Part shown: positions 35,271-48,407 of the stretch, piece after piece
Numbering within the stretch: the stretch's first letter is position 1
Layout: every line of letters begins with the position of its first letter
Source: Heterocephalus glaber
Lineage: Eukaryota; Chordata; Mammalia; Rodentia; Bathyergidae
Reading direction: 5' to 3'
DNA length: 64,000 nt
NCBI RefSeq assembly: GCF_000247695.1
Contig: NW_004624784.1
Location: 13,457,675-13,521,674, forward strand
Notes under the pieces: generated by a model
The model's database searches: none
Told to the model about the DNA's origin: nothing
The model's input: the letters and a program-made list of their open reading frames with translations, nothing else
Position numbers and translations under genes: made by a program

Positions 35271-35316
35271 TGGGTGGATGGGGGGGGGGGTGGATGGATA
35301 GATGGATGGATGGGCA
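35271..35316 (+). repeat. (TGGA)n-like simple repeat with a G run
   Basis: TGGATGGATAGATGGATGG interrupted by about ten G residues near 35280. Confidence 0.9.
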
Positions 35317-35361
35317 GGTATATATGGATGGGAAAGTGGGTGACTTCTGATATTAATATCA

Positions 35362-35517
35362 AACTGGTCATGGTGGTACACACCAGTAATCCCAATCTTC
35401 TGGGAACTTGGAGCAGGAGGATCATGAATTCAAGGCCAGCCTGGCCTACTTAGCTAGTTAGAGGCCATCCAAACTCATTATGGAACATAACAAGATTCTG
35501 TCTCAAAAACAAACAAA
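35362..35517 (+). mobile_element. B1-type SINE
   Basis: GGTCATGGTGGTACACACCA, CAAGGCCAGCCTGGCCTAC and a TCTCAAAAAC tail. Confidence 0.85.
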
Positions 35518-35689
35518 TATCAAAGGCATAATCTGAAACAGCTGGCAATTAATATACAATCCTATAAATTGCATATCTAAGTAAAAATGTCCTAAGGTAA
35601 AAATGAAGGCAAAGGGAAGGAAGGAAAGCAGGGAGAGAGGGAGAGGACAGTAAGAGATGAAAACTTAGCATGACTTACCGATGCATCTT

Positions 35690-35815
35690 ATCTCCTCCAG
35701 TAGACTACAAGGCATGTGTAGCCAGGGTCTGTGTCTTTTCTTGCCTAATCCTCAGCACTTAGCACAAAAGTGAACTCTAGAATGAGCTCAATAAACACAC
35801 ATTTTGAAGAATAAA
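35690..35815 (+). repeat. L2 3' fragment
   Basis: GTAGACTACAAGGCATGTG, CTGTGTCTTTTCTTGCC and a terminal CAATAAACACA region. Confidence 0.55.
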
Positions 35816-35844
35816 TAAGAATAACAGCTCCATTCACAAAACCT

Positions 35845-36050
35845 CTTTTAGGCGCCAAACAGGTCACACAAATTAGCTCATTTAACTTTCATAACAAAGG
35901 TCATTACTATTATTATTCTCTTTATAAATGAGAAAAATGGAGCTCAGAATGATTAAATAAAATGTCCACAGTCACACAAATAATTAATAGTTAAGATTAG
36001 GACACAGGACTTCAGGCTACCAGAACCCATGCTCTTACCAAGGGTGATCC
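35845..36050 (-). repeat. MIR fragment, antisense
   Basis: TTAGCTCATTTAACTTTCAT, ATGAGAAAAATGGAGCTCAG and a GTCACACAAATAATTAATAG block. Confidence 0.68.
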
Positions 36051-36971
36051 AGGCTGCGTGAGATCTGAAACATATATGTTAAGGAGCCTTCCTACAAAAG
36101 GTATACCAAAAACTTCTGCAAACTTTACAAAAACATACAACTATGACAGCATTCTGCTGGGACCTTCCCTACAGCCAGGCAAGTGAGGGGCTCTAAAGCT
36201 TGCGATTCATGGTAACTCTGCCCCTGACCTTGACCATCTGCTGGAAACAGAAGAAAGGTAGAAGAGGAAAAATTGTTGGAAAAAGAGGATTCAAAGGAAA
36301 GAAAGAGGAAGAAAAACAGGAAGCAGAATGAGTAAACTAGAGAGAGGCAGTGCATGTTAGGGCTGGGGGAGCTGAGGCTTCCTCGCAACGAATCGGGGTT
36401 CTGGTCTGGCTGCTTACACCTGGCACCTGGAAGAAGCTGACCTCTGCTCTCTGCCCTCATAGCCTCTCTACCCAAACCTTGCAGCCCCTTTCCCTGGGTA
36501 TCCCAGCAGCCTGCCCAGCCTGCCCACATGCTTCCTTCTCAGACTCAACAGGGGTCTGGGGCCAGAGCTGGAGAGAGGACAGCTGAGAAATCATCCTTCC
36601 AACCAGTCCCACCCAGCAGCCATCCTGCCCAGGCAGCCACCTCTTTCATGGTTCACCTGAGCACCAAGTGAGTAAATGGGAACCTGTGGGCCAGATAATT
36701 ATTCTGGCACCTAGAGGAAGTAAGGTAAGGGAAAGCCTGGCCCAGAGTAGCCCACTGGCCTCTCCCCACCCTACTGCTGAAGTCATCCTTAAAAGGGAGG
36801 GGCCTCCCTGAGCCTGTTCCCTGAAGTCATCTGTTCTGACCTCACAGGCTCTCAGCACTGCCCCACACTTGCAGCTGTAATGCTCACTGCCCTGGGGGAA
36901 GAGCTGAGGCCCTGTGTAATCAGGAGGCTTCCAGCCCACCTCAGAGCAAGCCTGTATAAAAACTGTAACAA

Positions 36972-37059
36972 GCAGGCCGGGATTTAGCTCAGTGGTTTTG
37001 CCGTCTGCAGCGCAAGCACAAGGACCCGAGTTCAATCCCTGCTACCAAAAAAAAAAAAC
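36972..37059 (+). mobile_element. tRNA-derived SINE upstream of TMPRSS4
   Basis: TSD AAAACTGTAACAA at 36959-36971 and 37060-37072. It ends about 700 bases before the proposed start codon, so it could contribute to the distal promoter. Confidence 0.94.
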
Positions 37060-37599
37060 AAAACTGTAACAACCAAAGTGAGGCCCTGGGAGGAGACGCT
37101 GGCCAGTACACTGTATATTAGTCCTGTACTGTACAGCCCGGTTTCTGGAGTCCGGGGAAAGGGGTAGAGTACCCTTAAGGGAAGAAACTCTCTCCTTTTC
37201 CGTGAATTTTCCAATCCTGTTACTCCACACATGGCAACAATCCCATTCTGTGGAGCAGAAAATTCTGCCACCCCAACCCCAGACTCCTCCAACTTTCTGC
37301 AACCCCAAACAAAAGCACCCATACAATGAGAAGTCACGCAACCAGGAGAGTCTTCCGTCAAGCCGGCTGGGCGGAAGCCCTTCAGGCAGGAAGGCTTTTG
37401 TAACAATTTAGGTGTGTCACCTGTTCCAAGGAGGCCAAAGGGCTTGTGAATGACTCCAAGGTGTTGTTCCTGCCCCTAAGATAGGTATCAGGTTACAAGA
37501 TCCATAATCATTCCAGTTTGGCAACTTCACTTGTAGGACTGTTTTAATGACCAGCCCCACAGTCCCCAAATCACTCCTGAATAGCAGAGCAGCCAGCTA

Positions 37600-37773
37600 G
37601 CCTAAGGGAGAGGATACTGGCCATGAGGGACCGAGGCTGGCCCCGAACTTAGACCTTCAGCCAGTGCTGCCCAGCTGACCAGCAGGGCCATCCCTGGAGG
37701 CCCTCCTCCTCCGGCCTTTGGTTGTCGATCTCAGCTCCAGGTTGTGGGAAAACTGGACGGCCACAGAGCCAGC
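37600..37773 (+). promoter_or_regulatory. TMPRSS4: Probable TMPRSS4 5' UTR and proximal promoter
   Basis: This stretch lies directly before the proposed start codon and is free of recognisable repeats. It is moderately GC-rich but not a CpG island, and I see no clear TATA box. A TATA-less, CpG-poor promoter would suit a tissue-restricted epithelial protease, but that is inference. The transcription start cannot be placed from sequence alone. Confidence 0.3.
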
Positions 37774-37776
37774 ATG
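37774..37776 (+). CDS. TMPRSS4: TMPRSS4 exon 1, coding part (start codon only)
   Basis: The sequence here is AGC-ATG followed at once by GTGAGT, a consensus splice donor. Exon 1 therefore gives only Met1, and the protein continues in exon 2 with Asp-Pro-Ser-Ser-Asp. The phase fits: exon 1 ends on a complete codon and exon 2 opens on one. From memory, mouse Tmprss4 also has a single Met directly before the exon 2 residues, which supports this reading. The bases upstream (about 37640-37773) would be 5' untranslated sequence. No other ATG followed by a donor that I noticed between here and exon 2 fits as well. The intron to exon 2 is about 15 kb. The call rests on splice signal, phase and position; it is the least certain exon of the gene because three coding bases cannot be matched by homology. 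Confidence 0.6.
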
Positions 37777-38378
37777 GTGAGTGTGGGCACCCCAGCTGTG
37801 AAGGCTAGGGGAGGGTATGCTCCCTATAAAGGGCCTTGTAAGCAGGCTGAGGGGCCATTGTCTTGAATTCAGTAACTACCAGCACACCCAGCCCCTTACA
37901 TGTCTGGCCTCCTCTCTCCCTCCATCACCCACCAAAGAACCTGGCCGCAGAAGCCAGGGCTGTCCCTTCTGATGACTCCCCCGAAAATCCTGCCTGTCCG
38001 TCTGCACAGGCCTGGTCTGTTGGCTAGAGGTTGGAGTCATTGTTTCAAGGGCAGAGCTGCTTCCATGTTTGTTACTCACTAGGGAAAATGATTCCTCTTC
38101 TTTTTAAAGAAAACAGTGCAGAGATTCCAAAATGACCTAGGGTATTTGTGGAGATCTTCTAATAGATCATTTTTGTTGCTCTCCTCTCTCCGTCCTCCTC
38201 CTCTGAGTACCTAGACCATCTTCGCTGTTTCAGGCACAGAGAATCAACTCTACCTTTCAAGCAGGACAAGTGAGGTCCAGGGAGGGGAAGAGAGAATAGC
38301 TGGGTCTGAGGTGAGACCAGAAGGTCTTCATCCTCCTTCCTTGGCCAAGTTGCAGCACATGCCCACATTGAAAGCTAA

Positions 38379-38421
38379 AAGGAAGGGAAGCAAGGGGAGG
38401 AGAGGGGAGGGGAGGGAAGGA
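38379..38421 (+). repeat. Purine-rich simple repeat (GGGGA-like)
   Basis: Runs of AGGGG and GGGAGGGAAGG. Confidence 0.85.
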
Positions 38422-40074
38422 GCTGTACAGGGGCAAAGGATGTGAACCACTGGGCCCTCACATGACCATCTTCTGACCCTCTGCCCAAGCACTTCCCATC
38501 ACCCTATGATGGAAAAAGTTCTGGCAAGGGCAGAGAGAGAGAGGGGCTTCCTGCTTTCTGCTGGAACATCCCGGACCAAAGCATCAGCTGCTTGCTGTAC
38601 ATTCCAGGAGCACAGAGAGGCGCTATCCTCTGGGGCTCACGGTGAGGGGGGGAGAAGTGCCAGTCGGAGCTGTTACTGGGTGGCACTGAGGACACCTATG
38701 TCCCTTCTGAGGGAGTAGCAGACAAGAGAGCAGTTTCTGGGACAGATTATGGGAGCAAAAACCATAGAATCAAAGACAACAAGGCCAGCTATGCTGTCTT
38801 GAGACTACAATCTTTCTGAGACTCATTTTCTCCCTCTGTAAAATGAAAGCATTGTGTGATCCGTGACAGTCCCCAGGCACACGCACAGGGTGAGTGAAGA
38901 TGCTGAGTGGGCTAATATGTGTGAAATCTGGGTAAACCAGGAAACTGTACAAATGAAAGACTTTGTGACTATAGAGGAATCCACTCCAGGAAATAACAGC
39001 TGAGTGTCACATCTAACCTTTTGTCACACAGGGATGGGGTTGGGCATTGCTGTATGAGAGAGGGAAGGCATGAGGGCACACTACAGTGGAGGGGTCAGGC
39101 CTGGGGCCCCAAAGGCAAAGCAGCAGCCTTTACAGTCTCAGGAAGAGGATTGAGGGAGCTTCTGGCCCTGAGCTAGCCACTAATGCACCGTGTCTAATAA
39201 CCCTGTGCGTTCCCACTAATGAGCCCGGTATACTCATGGCTCCCAGCCCTGGGGAGAGGATGGGGTAACTCAGGGCCAGCATCAGTCTGCCTGCCCCTCC
39301 CCTCCCTACCTTCTCCCTTACCTGCAGGCCCCTCCCTGGCACAGAGTCTGAGTCCTGCCTGGAGCTACTCTACCTCTTAACAATCATTCTTGAACCTATT
39401 CACTCACTGGGTATGCCCAGGGAGAGCTGGAGCTGTGAATGGGTCCAGAGCAGAGGCCAGGGCCCAGGTCTAGTCCTAAGGGGAAGGTAACCTTTCATAT
39501 TCACTTGGTAGCTGATGCCTGGAGAGAAAACAGGTACCCATGACTAGGCATCCTGGCCTTAATGCATTACTATGTAGGAGGGCCCAAACATTCCACAAGG
39601 CTCAGAAGAGTGTTAACACCAAAGTAAAAAAGAAGGGTGTTAACATGTCAAACCTCACCTTCCAGCTACCCCGGAGGAGACCTCTCCACTGCCTCTTCCT
39701 TTCCTTGCTGGCTGGTGTAAACCAGGGATTTGCTTAGGTTAGTCTGGGGTTTAAGGAATGTGGCAAGTCAGTGAGCCAGGCTGCTGGCAGTGGGGGCCTG
39801 GGAGGGTCCCCTTCAGATGGAGGCAGAGAGCCCAGGAGCCCACAGGCCTGGTGGCGCCATCCTGGGCTCTGAGTGGCAAACCGAGAATGGGGCAATGGAA
39901 AGGCCCTAGGGAGAGAGGAAAGGAAACTTCTCTCCCTGCCTGCTCTCCTCTTTCCACCTGACTGCCGGGACCTGATGTCATTGTTACCCCCAAAAAGCTC
40001 CAGCCCCCAGCTACTATTTATATAATCAGCCCCTGCCATTGGCCAGCTCTTGATGGGGGAGGAAGAGTCTAGGT

Positions 40075-40152
40075 CATTGGTGGCAAACCTATGGCATGCG
40101 TGCCACAGAGGGCTGTTTGTTATTGAAAGCTCTAAAAAGTTCACCATGACTG
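40075..40152. mobile_element. Small hAT-type DNA transposon, copy 1
   Basis: Starts CATTGGTGGCAAACCTATGG and ends AAAAAGTTCACCATGACTG, giving imperfect terminal inverted repeats. Eight-base flanks GTCTAGGT and GTCTAGAT differ at one base, as expected for a hAT target-site duplication. At 78 bases it is a deletion derivative. It shares both ends with 56410-56603. Confidence 0.7.
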
Positions 40153-41119
40153 GTCTAGATTCTGCCCTAGAGGTGCTCAAAACAGAGTGTGACAAATAGA
40201 ATCCAGAGGCAACCACAAGGGGCCTCCAGCACTGAAAAGGCAGCTGAGGAAGCTGAGGAAGTTTTCCCACAAGAGAAAAATCTTTGCACTGGATCATGAA
40301 GGATGAGCCAGCTCTCTCCAGTCAGAGAAGGCAGGGAGGGATCACAAGACAGAGTGGCAGTGTGAGGACAAGGGCCAGCCTGCTATGTGGAACAAAGCAC
40401 CCAGGGAACAGAGGCCACAGGCTGAGGGCTGGTCCCCCTGTGGTGATCACACAAAGCCCTTTCTCAAGCCCAAGTTCAGGGTCCCCACTGTGCCCTGGAG
40501 CTCAGCAGCTACCATGCTGCACCACCCCCAGAATTTGGCTGAGGCCATCTCCCCACCAGGCAGGACAGCAGAAGCCCAACTCTGTTCACTCACTGCACAA
40601 AAGGGTGGCATGCCTGTTTGTGCCAGGCACTCGAGATGCACACAGGAGTGAGAGAAACCCCACCTAGGTCCCGCTCTCCAGGGATGTGAAGGCGAGAGGG
40701 GTGGCAGGTAGGGAGGGACAGACACTCATTCATCGTACAATACAGGTCTGACCAGTAACGGAGATGTGTGCTAGATACAAGATAGGGAGTGGAGGACCTA
40801 GGCTTTAGGCGTTAGAGAGGGCTGAGATTGAATGAACTGGTGGGGGTGCTGCGTGTGGGAGATGAGAAGAGGACTTACAGGGGAGAAATGAGAAAAACAC
40901 ACCATAAACAGGCCTTGGGACAAGCTTCCCAAAGTCCCAGAACAAGTCTAGGATGGCAGGAGTCAAATGCTTCCAGACCTGAAAATTAGATTTCTCAGGC
41001 ACCTCTTCTACCTATAGCCTTCAGCCTTGCTCAAATGAAAACCTCAGCCCTAATTAAACACTTCAAGTTCCCAGGGATTCCCCAAGCCATGAGTTTCCCA
41101 AACCTAAAATGCCTCATTT

Positions 41120-41255
41120 GATACATCTTTTGCCAGAAGACTGTGAGCTTCTTGGGGACAGGTCTATGTCTTTTAGCTCCAAACATAGCACAGGCCTAGC
41201 AAAGATGAGGCACTTGGTAACTGTGTGAGTGAATGAATGAATGAATGAATGATGA
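41120..41255 (+). repeat. L2 3' end with (GAAT)n tail
   Basis: AGACTGTGAGCTTCTTGGGG, ACAGGTCTATGTCTTTTAGC and a GTGAATGAATGAATGAATG tail. Confidence 0.75.
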
Positions 41256-42239
41256 ATGATTCGAGACTGAATCCTCTTGCATTAGCTCCTGATCTATGTG
41301 ACACTGAAAGCAAGGTTCACCAAGTCCAATCAAAAAGTATGCCCAACCCTATCAGAGGTGTGACCAAACTGTTTTCATCCCAAGAATCAGGGGCTGAGGG
41401 TGAAAGAGGAACAGGCCTAAGCCTGCCTCAAAACCCCAGAGACAGGAAAGAAGAGCCTCGAGCAGAGCCACTGTGCCAATCCCCCTGTGACGTGCTCAGC
41501 TCCACCGCCAAGCCTGCCATTCTGACTAAGCATCATGACCGCAGCAGAGAAGTTGGTAAACAAGGCTCAAAGCTGCAACACCCCTCCCCTACCCCTTGCA
41601 CCCAGCTTCCTACTGTAACCGCATCCAACCAGAAACTTCCATACACAGCAGCTGAAAGGAGCACTAGAGGAAGAGAGTGAGAGACTGAGACAGCCCCTGT
41701 GCCAGGGTGGCAGCGTTATCTTCTGTCACAGGTACCCAGCACATCTGGCTGACTGGGCTTTGCCCACTGGTAGGGCTGAGCTGATCATCAGGAGTGTTTT
41801 GCAATCTCAATGTTTTTCATCATATGCTAGCACTTGTTCGTTCATTCATTCATCAGGGATCCCTGAGCAATCACCATAGAGTAGGTACTGGCAAGACACT
41901 AAGATTCAGAGATGAATATGCAAAATCAGTCTCAGTTTTGATGCTTCACAGATGGAGCATGGACAGGTGAAACAGCTTCCCACAACCCAGGCAGAGCAGA
42001 GCACTCGTTCACTAATGGATATCAACAAGAAAGGTGCAAATGTAGCTGAGGTCAGCCACTCCACCTTCATCCCATTGCTGCCCTGACACTGGGGGCATTA
42101 CCCACAATCACATCTCCAATCCCCAGAGAGGCTGCTGGGAGGACCTCTCCTGAGGAGGAGGAGCTATTAGTGGTCTTCCAGAGAATAATCACAACAGCAG
42201 CCCTGCCTCACCTTCAGCCTGATGCAACAGGATAGCATT

Positions 42240-42400
42240 GTGTGGTTTGAGAAGCACTTTCACATCCAGAGTCTCCCTTTGAGTAAGAAAGACACCAACT
42301 CCCTAAGACACTGGAGGCACAAAGAAGTTAAGTGACTCGAAAAGGTCCACTCAGCCTAGAAGAGTCACAGCTGGGGCTCCAAACTCTGGAGTTCCCTTAT
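42240..42400 (-). repeat. MIR fragment, antisense
   Basis: AAGCACTTTCACATCCAGAG and GAAGTTAAGTGACTCG follow the reversed MIR pattern. Confidence 0.55.
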
Positions 42401-43689
42401 TCATGTCCAAGATGTGAACTCAGAAGACCACACCTGAAGTTGCCTGAGCAACTGCAGAGCCAAGGTATCCCTTTTCCATGTCTCGAAACTGATAAATCTT
42501 GCAGCAAATTGTGCATGGAGTGAAGCTGATGTACTTGCCAGGGTAGAGGGAAAACAAGGTAGTTTCCATAAGGAGACTCCATCCCTCACTAATTACCAAA
42601 GATCATGGAGAAGAAAGGAAACACACAGACAATAGGAAAACTGTGGGTATAATTAAACTTAGATTTTCAAGAAAATCACAGCAAAGTTTCATACCCAGGG
42701 CTGCTCAGCAAAAACATGTAAATTGCCATGAAGTCATTAAGGATAGAAAACTGATTTAGAGAGATAAACTTTTGAGTGAAGCAAGCTAGTTTTATCTGCC
42801 AGAGGAGACAGATGTTCCAGGCTAACGGCAAGCTCTCAAATCATACACACTGAGGAAGAAGTTTAGACATCTCATAGCTCAGTGGTTGTCCCCAGTGTGT
42901 TCTGGCCTCTAGGCCCACTGAAATCTCATGCAGACCCCCATATGGAGGCACGGGGATCAGAAGACTATGGCCCCACCTACCCCTGCACGCCTCCACCTCC
43001 CAGCACTGAGGGGATGGGGGGTGCTTCATCCAAAGCCCAAGGATGCTAGAGACCAGACCTAGGCCTGCTCTGTCTATTGCCGAAATGTCCTGCACAATAC
43101 AGCTTCTACACACACACCTGCTTTTCCTAGGAAGCTCTGATTGCTTGACAATCTTTCCCTGGCCTCAAGAAAGGATCTCCTGTTATTCCCCTATTCATCC
43201 TCAGAATCCTTTCCTGCCTCCCTCCCCCCTTGTGATGGTTTAAAGGACTATGTTTGCCCTTGCCCTTCTGTTGGTCTTTGCTTTTCTGACTTGCATCCTT
43301 TGCTTTCTCTTAGAGAGTCTTCACACAGGTCACATGACGTCACTCCCAGGTCCCCTAAATGTCCTGACCACTCTCCTGAGCCACACTTAGTCCACAGTTT
43401 GCCCTCCTGCTGTCAGGCCCCTTGGCCTACAAAACCACCACAATAGCTACCATCCTTTCAGCCCCTGTCACATACATGCCAGGCTCTCTGCAAAATTCTT
43501 TCCCATTAATAATGAATAATGTTTGAGTACTATGTCAAGCACTTACCAGGTTCTATTATAATATTGTAATTAATTATTAAGAGCAATTATATAATATCTG
43601 CTCCATGGACACAAGATTGTTGCCTCTTATCCACTGCTGTGTCTCCAGGCCACCCCGACAGTGCCTCATTCAATGAATTAAGTATTATT

Positions 43690-43925
43690 ATTATCCTTAC
43701 AGTTAATAGTTACTGCACTCCTATTCTGTACCAAGCAATGTGCTACTTGGTACTCATTAGGAAGAAGACAGTAAAAGTCAATCTCTTATATGAAGGCAAG
43801 GCTCTCAGTGATTAGTAACTCGCCTAAGGCCTAAGGCCAGTGAGCAACAGCAGCAGGACTCAGACCCGGGTGGCATTCCGCTGGGTGGATTCCAGGGCCT
43901 GTGCTCTATCCACTGTCAAATACCT
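43690..43925 (-). repeat. MIR fragment, antisense
   Basis: TTACTGCACTCCTATTCTGT, a GTGCTACTTGGTACTCATT block and CAGACCCGGGTGGCATTCC. Confidence 0.55.
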
Positions 43926-44334
43926 GAAAACATCTTAGCAAATGGCATTCCAGTGAGGAAAAACTCCATGAAGCGTTCTCGGAGTTACATGAGTGGGCAG
44001 GAAAATGGGAAAGGAACTTCAGGTTATGCAACCTCAAAGCAATAATACAGAGAAGTCCCAGAAGCACCTCTGAAGCACTATTTCTAGGATCATGAGTTCA
44101 GAGTTCCCAGGAGAGCAATCTAGAGTACCTGAGACCTTTGCCAGCAGATTGGCCACAGCAGCCAATCCAGGTGATTGTCATTGGAGCATCCAGCCCACTC
44201 CTGCCTTCATATGGAACCCCAGTGCTGGCCCTCCTCAACACTGAGTGGAGTTCTGCTCCCCAGCCTCCAGGGTAATTGGAGCAGATGGGACCTGTCCACT
44301 TACTAACCTCTGTTTCAAGCCCTGATCTGAGAGT

Positions 44335-44430
44335 ATCAGATGCAGGCTCTTATTTAACCTCCACCATTGACCTTTTGAAGTAGATTGTATTCTCCCTATT
44401 TTACAGATGAATAAACTGAGACTCAGAAAA
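44335..44430 (-). repeat. MIR fragment, antisense
   Basis: TATTTTACAGATGAATAAAC and GAGACTCAGAAA mark the reversed MIR core. Confidence 0.6.
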
Positions 44431-46664
44431 ATTTACAAACTTAGAAAAGACTGACAACATGACTGAGAAAGACAGTTGGATTCAGTTCAGTGTGTCTGCT
44501 CAAGAGGAGAAGACACAGGGGATGACCCCCTTCTGATCAGAGCAACTGAAATCCATCAAACCACAAAGACTAAGCAAGGAGGAACATACAGAAAGAAGCC
44601 TGTAAGATCAGGAGAGGGCCCGATGGGATTCCGGTGGGCTTGAAAAGGCACACTGTACCTAGCAGGTGGAGCAACTTATGCAATCACTGTTCATTACCTT
44701 CATCTCATGAGGTCAGATTTATCACATCCACATTGCAGAGGGAAACTGAATCTGAGAAATGTTAAACACTCTGCCCCAGGTTGCTCACCAGGGCAATATA
44801 GAAGCCAGACCCTCCACCGCCAAACCTCCTCTTCTCTCCCCTCTTCCCTTCCCACCATTTTAAAGCTTAAGGGATAATGCAAGACAAGCAAAGATGGCAT
44901 AAACTCTGTGGAATTATTTTATAAACCTCAAGCTGCACCTCGGATAGTAGCTCCCTGGCTCAGGTAAGCTGCAGTTTTTAGGGAACTCCGCTCATCTTTA
45001 AGCTCCATCAGCACTTCCCAAATAGTGCTATCTGACCCCTTCTGGCTCTCTTGAGTCCCTTTCTACCACTGGCCGGGCATTAGCCTCAGGTATGCAGACC
45101 CTGATGGGAAGGCAAAGGGGGCTCAGATGCAGCCACCATCCAGGGCAGAGGAAAAGCTGAACGAAGAAGAACAATGGGGAACTCAGAAGGGTGGAGAGAA
45201 TGGACTGCTTCCCCTAGGACCAAGAGAAGGATCTCAAAGGCATTGTAGGAGCTGCTTAGCAGCTCAGCACCAGGAAGGAAGGACCCCTAACAGGGAGCCT
45301 AGGCTGTCTGCAGTCCAGATCCACCCACCCGGCCTGTAGTGATGCCTCACTCCTGCCCTCCTCATTGTCCTGCCATTTGACTGGAGGGGAGAAAGATAAC
45401 ACTGGAGCCTGTTTCTCCACTTGTGAAACAAGAACAATTATCGCTCTACCATCTCCCAGGGACCTGCCTAGAGTTAAAAGTTATGCCCAAACACAAAGGC
45501 TGATTCTTAAATGATAGAGCTGAACAGCAGGCTGGCAGCAGGAAAATGGCAGGCCACCTGATACCACCCATCTGCTCCAGGCCCTGCCCTGGAGCTATTA
45601 TACCCTGTGATGGGGGCTGAGGTGCCTGGTCAGTACCTATGTAGCTTAGAACAAGGCAAAATGGTTTCTGATGTAACAGCCAAGCAAGGGTGCAAGGATG
45701 CTTAAAGCCAAGGCAGAGTTTGCAATAATGCTTCCTGAATCTCCTGGTGTGGAGCCAGGGCTGGGGACCTACCTCCAGACAGGGTCACAGGTCAGAGACT
45801 CCTTGGAAGCCAGCATGGTTGTCACCTCTGAGAACCTTCCATGCCACTCTGCACTGCTGTGTCACAGCCAGGCCAGTCCTAGGAAATGCAGCCCCCTTCC
45901 CTGCCCCATGATCATGCAGCCTTCCATGTCCTCCTACACATCACCTTACCTGTCATGGCTGAGGCACCCAAGAGATAGGATCCTGCTTGCAGCCTGGCAA
46001 AGGCATCAGACTGCCTATCACTGATGCTGGTGGAGAGGACACTTTTGGGGGGCAGTGAAGTTGAGATGGGATGCAGGTCGGGGGTCTCAGAGTGTGAGGC
46101 CACCTAGAGGAGCCCCTGAGCACCAGAGCCACCTGTGGCCAAACTCCACTTCAAGCTGACTGTGAGTAGACTTTGAGTCTCTTGGCTCACCCAGAGAACG
46201 TTCCCCACCCACTCCCCTGGGCTTCCTCCACTGCTTTGCCACTGATCTCAGCAACCTAGCTGCCACCTGCCAGAGCCTCAAAGGACCTATTTATCTCATC
46301 ACCTAGCAACACCAGCATCTCTGGCTCTTGGTTTTCCTTCTGAGGTCATGGAAAGCCAGAGCTTGGCCCCCAAGGGAGCTGCAAGCTGCCAAGACCACAG
46401 CAGTGCTAGAAAGCTCTCTTTTATGCACCCCTAGTTTTCCCCGCTTCGTCCACACCCTATTTCAGCTCTGCCCCCACTGACTTCTTCACAGAGCAAGGAA
46501 ATGCAGAGTCAGCACTGGGGAGAGGAACAAGGCCCAGGGACAGGCTACTTGGCAAAGAGGGCAGACAAAGGAGCTACCCTGGCTCCCTGTTCCCTTGGCC
46601 TCCTTGAGCTGTCACCTCTTCTTCAGCTCATTATTAGCCTGGTGGAACACTTGCCTGTTTCATT

Positions 46665-46850
46665 GTGAGTATTAACTCTTTTATCTGCTCCACCATCTCT
46701 GAAAGATGGTTCCCAGTTACCTGACAGGGACCTGAGGTTCAGAGAGGTTGAGAGGTGTAACCAAGGCTATACAACAAGTCAAAAGGTGAGATGAGAACTC
46801 ATACACCCCAGGCTGGTTCTTTGTGGCTCCTGTGTAACACACTGAACCCC
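46665..46850 (-). repeat. MIR fragment, antisense
   Basis: GGACCTGAGGTTCAGAGAGG, then a GGTGTAACCAAGGC block. Confidence 0.55.
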
Positions 46851-47319
46851 TACTCCCTTAAAAACAGGTACTTGCTTCCTGGTGTCTGGGTTCATCATCT
46901 CTGAGCTGGAAGGGAACCAGGACTTTGAGAGGTCCACTTGCCATTTTCAGGCTGGCAAAGGCATCGGACTGCCTCTTACCCGAGCTAGCAAAGAGGACAC
47001 TACTGGGGGAAGTAGGTTTGGGGTGGGATACAGGTTGGGGGTCAGAGTGGGTGAGGCCACTTAGAGGAGCTCCTGAGCTCCAAGACCTGAAAATATGATG
47101 GGGAAGGGGAGGGGAGGAGGTCAAGTAGATAAGAAAGGTACAAACCTAATGGAAGAGGGAAGAAGGGACGCTAACGCCAATAAAGGTCCTCCCAGCTGCC
47201 TAGCTGTGGACTCCATTGTGGGGAAAAAGAAACTCAAAAGGACCCAGCACCAGCTACTGATACTCACCTGATGGCTTTCTGAAACTTCAAGTAAATGAAA
47301 ATAACAGTCCCCTGGGTTC

Positions 47320-47520
47320 AGAAGCCTGACCCCAAGAGCTGGATCTGTTACTTGCTGTGTACCATAGCAGCTACTTAATGTATATGAGCCTTGGTTTCCT
47401 CTTCTGTAAATGGGAATAATTTCTCAAGGTCATCCCAAGAATTAACTAGGATATCATTTATGAAAGAAGGATATTGTAAGCTATATGGCCATATTTAATA
47501 GCAGTAGTTAATTGTTCTAC
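47320..47520 (+). repeat. MIR fragment
   Basis: TGGATCTGTTACTTGCTGTG, GAGCCTTGGTTTCCTCTTC and TGTAAATGGGAATAA are the sense MIR core. Confidence 0.75.
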
Positions 47521-47568
47521 CTCCACATCTGGGTCCTGGATTAATGTCTTTCTGCTGCCAATACCAGC

Positions 47569-47632
47569 TGAGAAGGAAGGAGGAAGAAGGAAGGAAGGGA
47601 GGGAGGAAAAGAAGGAAAGAGGGAAGGAGGGA
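47569..47632 (+). repeat. (GGAA)n-like simple repeat
   Basis: Purine tract of GGAAGGA and GGGAGG units. Confidence 0.9.
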
Positions 47633-48407
47633 GAGTCTCTGAGCTAATCAGAAAAAGGCAGGTGTTTTTCAGCCATGAACTCCCCACCCAGTTCCACCTC
47701 TACCTCACCACCCACCTTCTCCAGCTTGGGCCCTCAGGTGTCCTTGGAGGCCTGGGCATTCCTGCCCTTCCACTGTCCTCCACATAGCAGGAGGACACTG
47801 GCTAGACTAAATCCATGAGTCAGGGCTCTGCAGCAGACTGAATCAGCAAAGCAGACAGGCCCAGCCCAGCAGCAGCCCAGACAGAAAGGAAAATACCGAT
47901 GCCCTCACTGGGGCTGGACTAGACTGGGGCTGGGCCGCAGCAGTCGTGGCCAGGGGCCAGGTTCAAGTTGGGGATAAAATAAGATGTTTCTAGCAAAGCA
48001 GAAGGAAGCACAGTTGGTCTTTGCTGGCTTCTCAACTTCCCTCTTCCCTCTATCAGCATCAGCCCAAGACACTTCTGTCTGGCCTCCACTGGAGTTGCCT
48101 GGTGATTGGGCCTCTGACTCTCATGTGGTATTGACCTGTCTCAGCCCCGTTCTCTCTTTCCCTCAGCTCAGAATTTATTCTTGGCTGCGAGGGGATGGAT
48201 CTGGCCATAAGTTCCTGTTTCTATCTGGTCAGGAAGATCACTGACATTGATGGTCCCCAAATGCTACTCACAGGCCTAAAATGCACCTACCACCCCGGCC
48301 ATTAGCCCTGATACCCATGACCTGCAGCAGCTCCTTTTCCCAGGAATCCTCTATGATCTCTCTGTGTCAGTGATGTTCATCCATAAGCTTCAAGAAAAGC
48401 CAAGAAG

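Noticed and set aside
1..37600. Exons of SMIM35, a small membrane protein gene that I recall lying antisense upstream of and overlapping TMPRSS4 in human
   Set aside because: I searched the minus strand by eye for a single-pass membrane exon with splice sites and found none I could defend. I do not remember its sequence well enough to match.
39734..40297. A 187-codon minus-strand frame, the longest in the window
   Set aside because: It lies in intron 1 and crosses the hAT element at 40075-40152. It shows no domain or splice context, so chance is more likely.
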